This document shows positions 1 to 8,011 of a DNA stretch of 64,000 nt, piece after piece. How positions within the stretch are numbered: the first letter of the stretch is position 1; the number at the start of each line of letters is the position of its first letter. The notes beneath the pieces are model-generated. The model made no database searches. It saw only the letters and a program-made list of their open reading frames with translations, and was not told the origin of the DNA. The position numbers and the translations under genes were made by a program. This stretch comes from Selenomonas sputigena_A (GTDB lineage: Bacteria; Bacillota; Negativicutes; Selenomonadales; Selenomonadaceae): contig NZ_CP194411.1 in NCBI RefSeq assembly GCF_051603425.1, positions 1,054,001-1,118,000 of the forward strand, written 5' to 3'.

Positions 1-235
1 TCGAAGCCTCCCCCGAAGCCGCGCCGCCGCGGTCGATTTCGTGATGCGCTATATTGCATTTGCGTAAGTTTCGCATTAGAATGGCGGTTTTCCCTTCTAG
101 CCGAAACGGCCGCATTGCAGCAAGGAAAAGCTCCTTGTTGTGCAGGAAGCGCGTGCCTCAGGGACGGGAAAATGCGGCGCGAATATGCAAAAAATGAAGG
201 ATGCCTGGGGCTGACGCATGATTTTGTGCGGCAGC
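1..235. other. Left-edge sequence without a recognised gene
   Basis: I see no convincing gene here. A frame open from base 2 closes with TAA at 65-67 and could be the last 21 codons of a gene cut by the window edge, but it is too short to identify. The plus-strand frame through 115-309 runs straight into the 47-bp repeat and has no family match I recognise. Confidence 0.4.
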
Positions 236-282
236 CCTTTTATCCGCGCGAAAAGAGCTGGGAAATCAATGGGGATGGAATC
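236..282. repeat. 47-bp direct repeat, left copy flanking hicAB
   Basis: The 47 bases starting CCTTTTATCCGCGCG are identical to 861-907. The two copies bracket the hicAB genes in direct orientation, so the unit from one copy to the next is 625 bp. This is the footprint of insertion or excision by recombination between short homologies. Confidence 0.85.
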
Positions 283-291
283 GTTGGTTCC

Positions 292-606
292 TCATGCCAT
301 TGCCGATAGCTGCTCTCGGGCGATGGCAATAGCTCGGCAGTGCTGCTCGTAAATCTGTTTGTCGAATTCCACAAGAGTAACAAAGCAATCCGTATACCCA
401 GAGGTATCTATATCGTTTACGCCACTGGCCCGGGGGTAATCGCTTTCATCGATGCCCTCAAGCATGCAGCCAATAGCATCTTGCGCCATCCACATGGCTT
501 TTTCCAGCGTCTTTCCCTCTGTGAAGCAGCCGTCAATATCCGGCACGGTCACCGTATAGCCGCCCTCTTGTGCCGCTTCAAACACGGCAGGATAATAATG
601 TTTCAT
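292..606 (-). CDS. hicB: HicB-family antitoxin
   Basis: This is the antitoxin of a type II HicAB pair (104 aa). HicB proteins neutralise the HicA mRNA interferase and repress their own promoter. The N-terminal half has the usual HicB fold signature: a YPAVFE opening strand, a GGYTVTVPDIDGC core and an amphipathic helix (EKAMWMAQDAIG). I chose the ATG at 606 (MKHYYPAV), because seven codons upstream lie in the spacer after hicA and are unlike the family. The C-terminal half (about residues 60-104) lacks an obvious HTH and may be the ribbon type. It lies 30 bp downstream of hicA on the same strand. Confidence 0.85.
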   Translation of the reverse strand: MKHYYPAVFEAAQEGGYTVTVPDIDGCFTEGKTLEKAMWMAQDAIGCMLEGIDESDYPRASGVNDIDTSGYTDCFVTLVEFDKQIYEQHCRAIAIAREQLSAMA

Positions 607-636
607 GAACCATATTCCCCCTTCCACAGGCAGGTC

Positions 637-831
637 TTATTCTACCAGTCCCGCCTGCTTCAAAATCTTGTGCTCCAATCCTTTGCCAAGCGTCCCAGTA
701 TGCATTGGGACGACAGTCGTTTTCCCCGTCACGGGATTCCTCATCTTTTGATGGGAGCCGGAGCACGAGTATACTTTTTCAAAGCCGTTCTTTTCAAGCA
801 GTCGCACCATTTGCTTTGCTGTCATCGGCAT
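637..831 (-). CDS. hicA: HicA-family mRNA interferase toxin
   Basis: This is the toxin of the HicAB pair, 64 aa, the usual HicA size. Known HicA proteins have a dsRBD-like fold and cut mRNA without needing the ribosome. Visible signs are the helix MTAKQMVRLLEKNGF, then the SGSHQKM segment with the expected catalytic histidine (about H27), and the basic tail KGLEHKILKQAGL. The start is probably the ATG at 831 or 825; the reading frame is open further upstream to 858. It comes first, with hicB second, which is the common order. The ORF looks intact. Confidence 0.85.
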   Translation of the reverse strand: MPMTAKQMVRLLEKNGFEKVYSCSGSHQKMRNPVTGKTTVVPMHTGTLGKGLEHKILKQAGLVE

Positions 832-860
832 TTGCGCCGCCTCCTTGGGCTGTATCATAG

Positions 861-907
861 CCTTTTATCCGCGCGAAAAGAGCTGGGAAATCAATGGGGA
901 TGGAATC
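861..907. repeat. 47-bp direct repeat, right copy flanking hicAB
   Basis: Identical over 47 bp to 236-282 and in the same orientation. It lies just upstream of hicA, so the hicAB promoter probably sits in or beside this copy. Confidence 0.85.
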
Positions 908-1078
908 TTTTTATCGTTATCGTGTAGGTGGACAGCAGCAGAAGGTTCTGCATATCGGGCATATAGATCGTTTTATAAATATCGGATTTTTCAAGGGCAT
1001 TGATCCACTAGGGAACGACGATGGTTCCGTCGGCCAAGGAATCGATATGCTCAGCTGCTTTATGCAGTTCCGCGCACT
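908..1078 (-). other. Possible decayed coding remnant
   Basis: On the minus strand one frame reads almost continuously from the end of the NimA-like gene, with ELHKAAEHIDSLADGTIVVP, a TAG stop, then about 38 further codons to the 47-bp repeat. It has the look of the 3' end of a small decayed gene, but I cannot name a family. Confidence 0.25.
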
Positions 1079-1561
1079 TTACAGCAGCTCTTTTGCCTTC
1101 TTTCCCGTCAGATGCTCGATTTTCATCTCGATCATGGCGAAGGCCGCCCATGTCCTTTTGATTTCCGCATCGCAGTCTTCCGGGTGGCCGGGGTAGTAGG
1201 TTTCCCCGAGGAATTCCGCTGTCCGGAACTTCTCCTCGTCGTCCGTGATAAGGCGCAGCCGCCCGAAGGCGATGACGCTTCGGTAGTACGTCGTGAATTG
1301 GCTCGGCACGACCGTGTCCTCGGCGATGACGGTGAAAGACGCCTTATCCGAGCGCGCGATGGCGTCCATCTTATGCCCGGCGCGTGCGCTGTGGAAAAGC
1401 AGGCGGTCGCCCTCCTCGTCGTAGGCGAAACTCATGGGCACGGCATAGGGGTAGCCGTCGTCGCCCGCGAGCGCGAGCACGCCTGAAGTCGCCTCCGCCA
1501 GCACATCGCGGGCTTCTTCGTCTGTCATCTGCTGCCTTTTGCGGCGCATTTCCCTGAACAT
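1079..1561 (-). CDS. NimA-like pyridoxamine 5'-phosphate oxidase family protein
   Basis: A 160-aa split-barrel flavin-binding protein of the pyridoxamine-phosphate-oxidase / NimA group. Members are FMN-dependent oxidoreductases; Nim proteins reduce 5-nitroimidazoles, but most homologues have no known substrate. Sequence signs are the N-terminal helix MRRKRQQMTDEEARDVL, the strand pair GVLALAGDDGYPYAVPMSF, LLFHSARAGHKMDAI (the usual HxAxxGHK FMN-phosphate contact), and the C-terminal TWAAFAMIEMKIEHLTGK. It is monocistronic as far as can be seen. A role in nitroimidazole tolerance is inference only. Confidence 0.8.
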   Translation of the reverse strand: MFREMRRKRQQMTDEEARDVLAEATSGVLALAGDDGYPYAVPMSFAYDEEGDRLLFHSARAGHKMDAIARSDKASFTVIAEDTVVPSQFTTYYRSVIAFGRLRLITDDEEKFRTAEFLGETYYPGHPEDCDAEIKRTWAAFAMIEMKIEHLTGKKAKELL

Positions 1562-1683
1562 GGCATCGTCTCCTTTTCGTAGATGGATTTTGATGTATCT
1601 GGCATAAGAATCCGGCGCAAAAGCATTCTTTCATCGCCGATGCCGCTTTTGACAGAACCGTTCTTCCTCCTTGCGCATTAGTA

Positions 1684-1795
1684 AGCTACACGCACAAACG
1701 TCCACTCTGTGGACATTGTGCGCCGTCCTTACAGAAGCCTAGCCAATCAGTCTGCGCCCTGCGGGCTTGACTTCTTGGGGCTTCATGGTAAAATG
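1684..1795 (+). repeat. R2 hairpin repeat, copy 1
   Basis: A roughly 105-bp unit related to the three tandem copies at 52734-53050 but in opposite orientation. It holds the hairpin arm pair GTCCACTCTGTGGAC flanked by CACAAAC and TTGTGC, and the conserved tail AAGTCAAGCCCG read on the minus strand. It lies upstream of the NimA-like gene. Confidence 0.75.
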
Positions 1796-1969
1796 CTTAA
1801 AACGTAAACATGTACCGGGGTTTCATGAAAGCAAAGGGATGCTTCCTAAAATTGTTTCTATTTCCATTGACCGATTTCTGCATGGCCGTTTTCATGGAAT
1901 ATGTTTCTCGCATTTGTTTTTTTCTCCATACATAATGTTTAATCCTGCTTGTCGTGTATAATTTGCATG
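1796..1969. other. AT-rich spacer between two R2 copies
   Basis: No gene is supported here. The stretch is AT-rich and holds a TATAAT at 1957-1962 on the plus strand without a clear -35 partner. Confidence 0.4.
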
Positions 1970-2025
1970 AGCTGCACGTACAAACATCCACTTCGCGGAC
2001 ATTGTGCGCCGCTCTTACAGAAGTA
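1970..2025 (+). repeat. R2 hairpin repeat, copy 2 (partial)
   Basis: Only the hairpin half of the R2 unit is present: ACAAACATCCACTTCGCGGACATTGTGC in split form, with a TTCG-type loop in place of the TTTG loop of other copies, then GCTCTTACAGAAG. The compensated arms suggest that the stem, not the sequence, is kept. Confidence 0.65.
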
Positions 2026-2150
2026 TGGGGAATCTGCTGTACGAGTCTTGCGACGAGAGGTCTTTTTCTGCACGGTTGAGCCGTTCATTTCCATCGTATA
2101 TCATCAGGAACAGCCGTATTCTTATAGAGAAAAAAGTTTTGTATTTCAAA

Positions 2151-2218
2151 AAGAAAACGTTTGCTTTTTCAAAATCCATAGAGTATAATGGAAAACGTAA
2201 GAAAGAAAACGTTTACTA
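2151..2218 (+). promoter_or_regulatory. Promoter with two LacI-type operators (symporter / lacZ operon)
   Basis: A sigma-A type promoter is visible: -35 TTGCTT (2161-2166), 17-bp spacer, -10 TATAAT (2184-2189). One near-palindrome centred at 2158/2159 (AAGAAAACGTTTGCTT) covers the -35. A second, centred at 2210/2211 (AAAACGTTTAC core), lies just after the predicted start of transcription. The sites are 52 bp apart, about five helical turns. The same layout recurs at 7895-7958. The likely ligand protein is the LacI-type regulator at 11750; a CcpA-like cre role is an alternative. Confidence 0.75.
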
Positions 2219-2297
2219 TATTTCCCGCTCCTATTATTTTCAAGGTTTGTTTACGGGAGACGCATAGCCGTTTCCCAATGATGAAGGAGGAAGTCAC

Positions 2298-2903
2298 ATG
2301 GAGGAGAAAAAATTCATTCTCACCATCAGCCGCCAATATGGCTGCGGCGGACGGGAGCTTGCCGGGCTGCTCGCGGAGAAGCTCGGCGTTCATCTCTACG
2401 ATCGTCAGATCGTGCATCTTGCCGCGGCGAAGCTTGGCATCAACGATCTGAATGAGAAGGAGCTGCTCGAACTTGAGAATAGGGTGAAGCCACTGTCCTC
2501 GCGCTTCATCCCGTTTCACTCATTCGGCATGGCGATGGGGGAGTCGAGCCAGGGGATGTTTATGGCGGAGTCGAACGTCGTGCGCAAGCTCGCCGCCGAT
2601 GGTCCCTGCATCTTTCTCGGACGCTGCGCGGACTATGCGCTCCGAAAGCGCGACGATGTATTTTCCGTCTTCGTTTGTGCGGACGACAACTACCGCGAGG
2701 AGCGCGGGCGCACGGTCTACGAGGGCAAGACGCTCAAGGAGCTGAATCGCGAGAACGAGAAACGCGCGCGCTACTATGACTACTATACGGGGCGCAAGTG
2801 GGGCGACGGAATGAACTATGATCTCGTTGTGAATACGAGTAAAGAACCGCTCGGAAAGATTGCGGACGGCATCATCGCCTACATCCGCACGGTCAAAGGC
2901 TGA
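2298..2903 (+). CDS. Cytidylate kinase-like family protein
   Basis: A 201-aa P-loop kinase-like protein of the cytidylate-kinase-like family (AAA/NMP-kinase fold). The N-terminus has TISRQYGCGGRELAGLLAEKLG, in which GCGGRE replaces a classical Walker A; this is normal for the family. Further on are LYDRQIVHLAA, then GPCIFLGRCADYALR, and an Arg-rich lid-like segment (YREERGR, ENEKRARYYDYYTG). The substrate is unknown. It is the first gene after the twin-operator promoter and ends 12 bp before the symporter gene, so it is co-transcribed with galactoside genes, which is not explained by cytidylate phosphorylation. SD GGAGG precedes the ATG. Confidence 0.75.
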   Translation: MEEKKFILTISRQYGCGGRELAGLLAEKLGVHLYDRQIVHLAAAKLGINDLNEKELLELENRVKPLSSRFIPFHSFGMAMGESSQGMFMAESNVVRKLAADGPCIFLGRCADYALRKRDDVFSVFVCADDNYREERGRTVYEGKTLKELNRENEKRARYYDYYTGRKWGDGMNYDLVVNTSKEPLGKIADGIIAYIRTVKG

Positions 2904-2915
2904 GGAGGGCTTCCC

Positions 2916-4337
2916 ATGTCGGACAAAAAGAGCAAATTCTGGCCGCGCATTGCGTATTCCTGCGGCACTTTCGGACATGATGTGTTCTATGCCATGCTCG
3001 CGACGTACTTCATGATCTTTGTCACGAGCAATCTGTTTCACTCCGAAAACCACGAACACGATGCTTATATGATCGGCATTGTGACGACGATCATCCTCGT
3101 CTTGCGCGTGGGCGAGCTCTTCCTCGATCCGTTCATCGGCAATACGATTGACAAGACGAAGACGCGCTGGGGCAAGTTCAAGCCGTGGGTGATTGTGGGC
3201 GCGTTTGTTGCTGCAATTTCCCTTGCGATCCTCTTTACGGATATGGGCGGGCTGACGGTGTCGAATCCAATGCTCTACCTCGTCCTCTTCGCATTGCTCT
3301 ATCTCATCATGGATGTGTTCTACTCGGCAAAGGACGTTGCGATCTGGTCGATGATTCCCGCTCTCTCGTTCGACTCGCGCGAGCGTGAGGTGACAGCGAC
3401 TTATGCGCGTATCGGCTCGGTGTTCGGCGGTCAGTTGGTGACGGCGATCGTCATGCCCGTTGTCCTGTACTTCTCACTGAATGAAAATGGCGGCGCGGGA
3501 GACTCTGCGGGCTGGTTTGCGTTTGCCGTCATCGGCGGCGGCATCGCGACCCTCGGGGCGATCATCCTCGGCCTTGGCACGAAGGAAGAGGATTCCGCGC
3601 TGCGCGAGAACAAGACGGAGACTTCGTTCAAGGACGTGTTCTCCGTGCTTATCAAGAACGATCAGCTGCTCTGGATCGCGATTGCGTATCTTGTTTTCGT
3701 TCTTGGGCAGAATATCATCAACAATTTCAACCTCTACTATTTCATCTATGTGCTTGGCGATGCAAAGCAGTTTTCGTTCCTCGGCGTGATCAACGTCATC
3801 ATCGGTCTGCTCGCTGTGGCGCTTTTCCCGACGCTGACGGAGAAGTTCAGCCGTCGCAGGCTCTTCTTCGGCTCGGTCGCCGTGATGCTCGCCGGCATTG
3901 TTCTTTACGCGATGGCGGGCACGAGCGTCGTCATGACGCTCTTTGCCGCAGGTCTGTTCTCCCTGCCGCAGCCGCTGATCTTCCTCGTCGTGCTCATGAC
4001 GATTACGGATGCGGTCGAGTACGGGCAGCTGAAGCTCGGGCATCGCGACGAGGCGCTTGTTCTCTGCGTGCGTCCGCTGGTGGACAAGCTCGCAGGTGCG
4101 ATTGCGAGCGGCATGATCGGCCTTACCGCGATCTGGGTCGGCATGACGAGCGGTGCGACAGCGGAGACGATTTCTCCGGAGAATCTCTTTCACTTCAAGC
4201 TCGTGATGTTCGCTGCGCCGTTTGCCCTCATTCTGCTCGGCACGATTCTCTACCGTGCGAAGGTGACGCTCACGGAGGCGGAGCACGCGCGCATCGTGGA
4301 AGAACTCGAAGAGAAATGGGATGAAATGAACAAGTGA
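2916..4337 (+). CDS. GPH-family galactoside:cation symporter
   Basis: A 473-aa membrane protein of the glycoside-pentoside-hexuronide:cation symporter family (MelB/LacS/XylP type). About 12 hydrophobic segments are visible, and the loop DPFIGNTIDKTKTRWGKFKPW near residues 68-90 is the family signature following TM2. The C-terminus is a charged cytoplasmic tail (EHARIVEELEEKWDEMNK); there is no IIA domain as in LacS. Given lacZ and a GH36 alpha-galactosidase in the same regulon, the likely substrates are lactose, melibiose or raffinose-type galactosides. The gene overlaps no neighbour and is followed by a short R1 derivative before lacZ. Confidence 0.9.
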   Translation: MSDKKSKFWPRIAYSCGTFGHDVFYAMLATYFMIFVTSNLFHSENHEHDAYMIGIVTTIILVLRVGELFLDPFIGNTIDKTKTRWGKFKPWVIVGAFVAAISLAILFTDMGGLTVSNPMLYLVLFALLYLIMDVFYSAKDVAIWSMIPALSFDSREREVTATYARIGSVFGGQLVTAIVMPVVLYFSLNENGGAGDSAGWFAFAVIGGGIATLGAIILGLGTKEEDSALRENKTETSFKDVFSVLIKNDQLLWIAIAYLVFVLGQNIINNFNLYYFIYVLGDAKQFSFLGVINVIIGLLAVALFPTLTEKFSRRRLFFGSVAVMLAGIVLYAMAGTSVVMTLFAAGLFSLPQPLIFLVVLMTITDAVEYGQLKLGHRDEALVLCVRPLVDKLAGAIASGMIGLTAIWVGMTSGATAETISPENLFHFKLVMFAAPFALILLGTILYRAKVTLTEAEHARIVEELEEKWDEMNK

Positions 4338-4385
4338 TTCTATTTTAGGAGATGGGAAAGCGGTCGGCGGCGGCCGCTTTCTTTC

Positions 4386-4428
4386 GGAAGCGCTGATAAG
4401 ACGGGTGGCTGCATTTATCCGTGCTTCC
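4386..4428. repeat. R1 MITE, 43-bp internal-deletion derivative (copy G)
   Basis: The two ends of the 160-bp R1 element are present (GGAAGCGCTGATAA and CTGCATTTATCCGTGCTTCC) without most of the interior. Flanking tetramers TTTC and TTTA differ by one base. The ends can pair into a hairpin, which may modulate read-through from the symporter gene into lacZ. Confidence 0.65.
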
Positions 4429-4450
4429 TTTACAAGATCGGAGGTTTCAC

Positions 4451-7400
4451 ATGGCTGCATTCGACTTTGAGAAATTGAAAGATCCGCGCTACTTCGCAGA
4501 GAACCGTCTGCCTGCGCACAGCGACCACGTCTTCTATCGCGACGAAGCGGAGCTTGCGCGCGGCGTGTCCTCATTTTACCGCACGCTCGACGGCATTTGG
4601 CATTTCGCCTATGCGCGGAACACCGCGCACATCCCGCAGGGGTTCGAGGCGGCAGATTACGACTGCCGCGACTGGGAGACGATCCGTGTGCCGGCGCATA
4701 TCCAGATGGAGGGGCACGGAGCGCCGCATTACACGAATACGACGTACCCGTGGGACGGTCATGAGAGCATCGTGCCGGGCGAGATTCCCGTGCGCGATAA
4801 TCCCGTCGGCTGCTATGTGAAGTATTTTGCCGTGCCCGAGGATTGGGAGCGCGTCTATATCTCCTTTGGCGGCGTGGATGCGGCGCTCGCACTCTTCCTC
4901 AACGGTCATTTCGTCGGCTACAGTGAAGACAGCTGCACGCCTGCAGACTTCGACCTGACGCCGTATCTCGTGACGGGGGAGAACAAGCTGGCGGCGATGG
5001 TCTTCCGCTATGCGAGCGCGAGCTGGCTCGAAGATCAGGACTTCTGGCGGTTCTCGGGAATCTATCGCGACGTCCTGCTCTACACGAAACCGCAGCATCA
5101 CATCGAGGATGTTGCCGTTCGTGCCGTGCCGCTTGAGCGGGATGGCTATACGCACGGAAAGCTTGATGTGCACCTTACATTCGGCGATGCGGCAGAAAAG
5201 CATGTCGAGATCCTGCTCTGCGATCCGGAAGGAGATTGCGTAGAGGGGGAAAAGGCAGTCATCACGGAAAAGAGCCATGCGTTTTCGGGAGAGGCTGCCT
5301 GCGTGCGTCTCTGGAGCGCGGAGCACCCATGGCTCTACCATCTTATGATCCGCGTGCGTGATGCGGCGGGTGCTTTGCAGGAGGTCGTGCGCGTGCGCGT
5401 CGGTTTCCGTGAGTTCTGCATCCGGGACGGAGTCATGCAGATCAACGGCGAGCGCATCGTGTTCAAGGGAGTCAATCGTCACGAGTTTGACTCTGACCAT
5501 GGGAGGGCGATGGATCCTGCGCTCTTCGAGCAGGATCTCATCGCGCTGAAGCGTGCGAACGTCAATGCGATCCGCACGTCGCACTATCCGAACAGCAGTC
5601 GTCTCTACGAGCTGGCAGACATTTATGGCTTTTATGTGATCGATGAGACGAACCTTGAGACGCACGGCACATGGATGAAGAACGGCGCGTGTGTGAAGGA
5701 CGCGCATACCGTTCCCGGCGACAGCGAGGAGTGGCTGCCCGCCGTGCTCGACCGCGCGCAGTCGATGTACGAGCGCGACAAGAATCATCCGTGCATCCTC
5801 ATCTGGTCGTGCGGCAACGAGTCCTGCGGCGGCCGCATCATCTACGAGATGAGCGAGTACTTCCGCCGCGTCGATCCCACGCGCCTCGTGCATTACGAGG
5901 GCATTTTCTGGGACCGCAGCTATCCGGCGACGAGCGACATGGAGAGTCAGATGTATACGAAGGCGGCGGACATCGAAGCGTTCCTCAAGGAGCACCGCGA
6001 CAAGCCGTTCATTTGCTGCGAGTATACGCATGCGATGGGCAACAGCTGCGGCGGCATGCACAAGTACACGGAGCTGACGGAGCGCGAGCCGCTCTATCAG
6101 GGAGGCTTCATCTGGGATTTCGGCGATCAGGCGATCCGCAGGCGCGGGCGTTATGGGGAGGACGCATTCCTCTACGGCGGCGACTTCGGCGATCGTCCGT
6201 CGGACTACAACTTCAGCGGCAACGGCATCTTCTTTGCCGATCGTCGTCCGACGGCAAAGCTGCAGGAGGTGAAGTACAACTATCAGAATTTCACGCTCCG
6301 TCCTTCATGGGAAGGTGTGGAGATCGAGAATAAGAGCCTCTTTTCGGATGCGGGCAGCTATGATCTGTGGCTCTCTCTCCTCCTTGACGGGCGCGAGATC
6401 TGGCAGGCGTATGCAGGGGAGCATGATGTGTCGCCGGGAGAAACACGCTTCATCAAGAATAGACTGCCTTACGCAGGCGAAGGCGAGTATGTGCTGACGG
6501 CATCGCTCCTTGTCAAAGAGGAGGAAATATGGGCGCCTGCAGGCCATGAGGTCGCCTTCGGGCAAGCGGTCGTCGTGCCGCCTGAGGATGCAGGAACACG
6601 CCTTTTGGATGTCCTTGGCTTTGGCGTCGCCGCTCCTGCCCATATACCGCTGGAAGCGTCGGGCAGCCTGCGCGTGGTGCAGGGAGATATCAACCTCGGC
6701 GTGCAGGGGGAGGGCTTTTCCCTCATGTTCTCAAGCGCGCAGGGCAATCTCGTCTCCTATCGCCATGGCGGACGGGAGCTGATCGAGGAACTGCCGCAGC
6801 CGAGCTTCTGGCGTGCGCCGATCGACAATGACTACGGCAGCGGACGCATGGCGGATACGGCGCAGTGGAAACTCGCGAGCCTCTACCGCCGCTGCACGCG
6901 CATCGAGTACAGCGTGGACGGTGAAGATTTCGAGACGGTGAGCGGTTTCTTCGGCAGACGCGATGAACGGCGCGCCAAGCGCGTCACCGTGCGCTTTACT
7001 TATGCGCTTGCCACGGAGCCTGCTGCTGCATGCGTGGTCTCCTATACGGCGGAGGCAAGCGGGGAAGTTGGTGTCACGATGGAGTATGAGACGGCGGGGA
7101 TGCCCGAGATGCCCGACTTTGCCATGATTTTTACGCTAGATGCGGACTATGACCGCATTCGCTTCTACGGCTATGGGCCGAAGGAAAACTACATCGACCG
7201 CTGCTGCGGCGCACGTCTCGGCGTCTACGAGAGCACGACGGCGGACGAGGTCGAGCCGTATCTGCGTCCGCAGGAGACGGGAAATCACTGCGGCGTGCGC
7301 TGGATCGAGGTCACGGATCATGGCGGTCACGGAATCCGTCTCGCGGCAGATGTGCCGTTTGAGGCATCGGCGCTCCCGTACAGTCCGCACGAGCTGGAGA

Positions 7401-7567
7401 ATGCGCGCCATGCGTATGATTTGCCGCGTCCGCAGCATACATATCTGCGTGCGTCGGCAGGCATGTGCGGCGTGGGCGGCGACGACAGCTGGGGTGCACC
7501 CGTGCTTGCGGAGTATACCTATCCGAATGGGAAGAGAAGCCTCTCGTTCACGATGAAGGGGATTTGA
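4451..7567 (+). CDS. lacZ: Beta-galactosidase, glycoside hydrolase family 2
   Basis: A 1038-aa GH2 beta-galactosidase of the long LacZ type, hydrolysing lactose to glucose and galactose in the cytoplasm. Domain order is jelly-roll sugar-binding (to about 210), Ig-like, TIM barrel (about 320-620), Ig-like and the C-terminal beta-galactosidase small-chain domain. The acid/base glutamate is E457 (LIWSCGNES) and the nucleophile E524 (ICCEYTHAMGNS), close to E461 and E537 of the E. coli enzyme. HYPNSSRLYELADIYG is also present. I placed the start at the ATG at 4451, behind CGGAGG; the GTG at 4421 lies inside the R1 derivative and is unlikely. It probably shares the promoter at 2161. Confidence 0.95.
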   Translation: MAAFDFEKLKDPRYFAENRLPAHSDHVFYRDEAELARGVSSFYRTLDGIWHFAYARNTAHIPQGFEAADYDCRDWETIRVPAHIQMEGHGAPHYTNTTYPWDGHESIVPGEIPVRDNPVGCYVKYFAVPEDWERVYISFGGVDAALALFLNGHFVGYSEDSCTPADFDLTPYLVTGENKLAAMVFRYASASWLEDQDFWRFSGIYRDVLLYTKPQHHIEDVAVRAVPLERDGYTHGKLDVHLTFGDAAEKHVEILLCDPEGDCVEGEKAVITEKSHAFSGEAACVRLWSAEHPWLYHLMIRVRDAAGALQEVVRVRVGFREFCIRDGVMQINGERIVFKGVNRHEFDSDHGRAMDPALFEQDLIALKRANVNAIRTSHYPNSSRLYELADIYGFYVIDETNLETHGTWMKNGACVKDAHTVPGDSEEWLPAVLDRAQSMYERDKNHPCILIWSCGNESCGGRIIYEMSEYFRRVDPTRLVHYEGIFWDRSYPATSDMESQMYTKAADIEAFLKEHRDKPFICCEYTHAMGNSCGGMHKYTELTEREPLYQGGFIWDFGDQAIRRRGRYGEDAFLYGGDFGDRPSDYNFSGNGIFFADRRPTAKLQEVKYNYQNFTLRPSWEGVEIENKSLFSDAGSYDLWLSLLLDGREIWQAYAGEHDVSPGETRFIKNRLPYAGEGEYVLTASLLVKEEEIWAPAGHEVAFGQAVVVPPEDAGTRLLDVLGFGVAAPAHIPLEASGSLRVVQGDINLGVQGEGFSLMFSSAQGNLVSYRHGGRELIEELPQPSFWRAPIDNDYGSGRMADTAQWKLASLYRRCTRIEYSVDGEDFETVSGFFGRRDERRAKRVTVRFTYALATEPAAACVVSYTAEASGEVGVTMEYETAGMPEMPDFAMIFTLDADYDRIRFYGYGPKENYIDRCCGARLGVYESTTADEVEPYLRPQETGNHCGVRWIEVTDHGGHGIRLAADVPFEASALPYSPHELENARHAYDLPRPQHTYLRASAGMCGVGGDDSWGAPVLAEYTYPNGKRSLSFTMKGI

Positions 7568-7599
7568 CGGCGGGGGCATCCGTCTTTTGCTGAACCTAT

Positions 7600-7878
7600 G
7601 GAATCACTGATAAATTCAGCCACCCATCTTCACGCATCTGCACTGTCCTCTCGTCGTCGACAAATCCTCGACGTAGCACCGCTACGCCTGCGGTTTGTCT
7701 CCTTGCTGAGCCGTCCAAAAGCCAAGTCCGAAGGACGCAGGCGATTGGGCAACGGCTCGTATGCGAAAACGTCCCAAGAATGCAAGCGCGAAGTGCGCCG
7801 CATGATTGGTTGACGTTGACCGCCATAGAACCAGTGCATCTGCGCAAATCTGGGCGACTTCATTTTATCAGCGTTTCC
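7600..7878. repeat. R1 MITE with a 119-bp internal insertion (copy D)
   Basis: R1 ends GGAATCACTGATAAATTCAG and TTTTATCAGCGTTTCC are flanked by the perfect 4-bp duplication CTAT (7596-7599 and 7879-7882). The element is 279 bp, against 160 bp for the other full copies; the extra 119 bp is at 7706-7824. Part of that insert (AAGTCCGAAGGACGCAGGCG) resembles the R2 repeat (AAGCCCGAAGGGCGCAGGCG). The element separates lacZ from the galK promoter by only 16 bp. Confidence 0.85.
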
Positions 7879-7894
7879 CTATGAAAATCTCACA

Positions 7895-7958
7895 AAAACG
7901 CTTGCGTTTCTTTACGAAAGAGGATAGAATAGGAAGCGGGAAAAGAAAACGTTTACTT
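7895..7958 (+). promoter_or_regulatory. Promoter with two LacI-type operators (galKET operon)
   Basis: The -35 is TTGCGT (7902-7907), the spacer 17 bp and the -10 TAGAAT (7925-7930). The palindrome AAACGCTTGCGTTT (7896-7909) overlaps the -35, and AAAGAAAACGTTTACT centred at 7950/7951 follows the expected transcription start. Centre distance is 48 bp. The arrangement matches that at 2151-2218, which points to one repressor for both promoters. Confidence 0.75.
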
Positions 7959-8011
7959 TCATACAAGCCAAAATATAGACGGACAAATGAAGATATATGG
8001 AGGAGGAGCCA

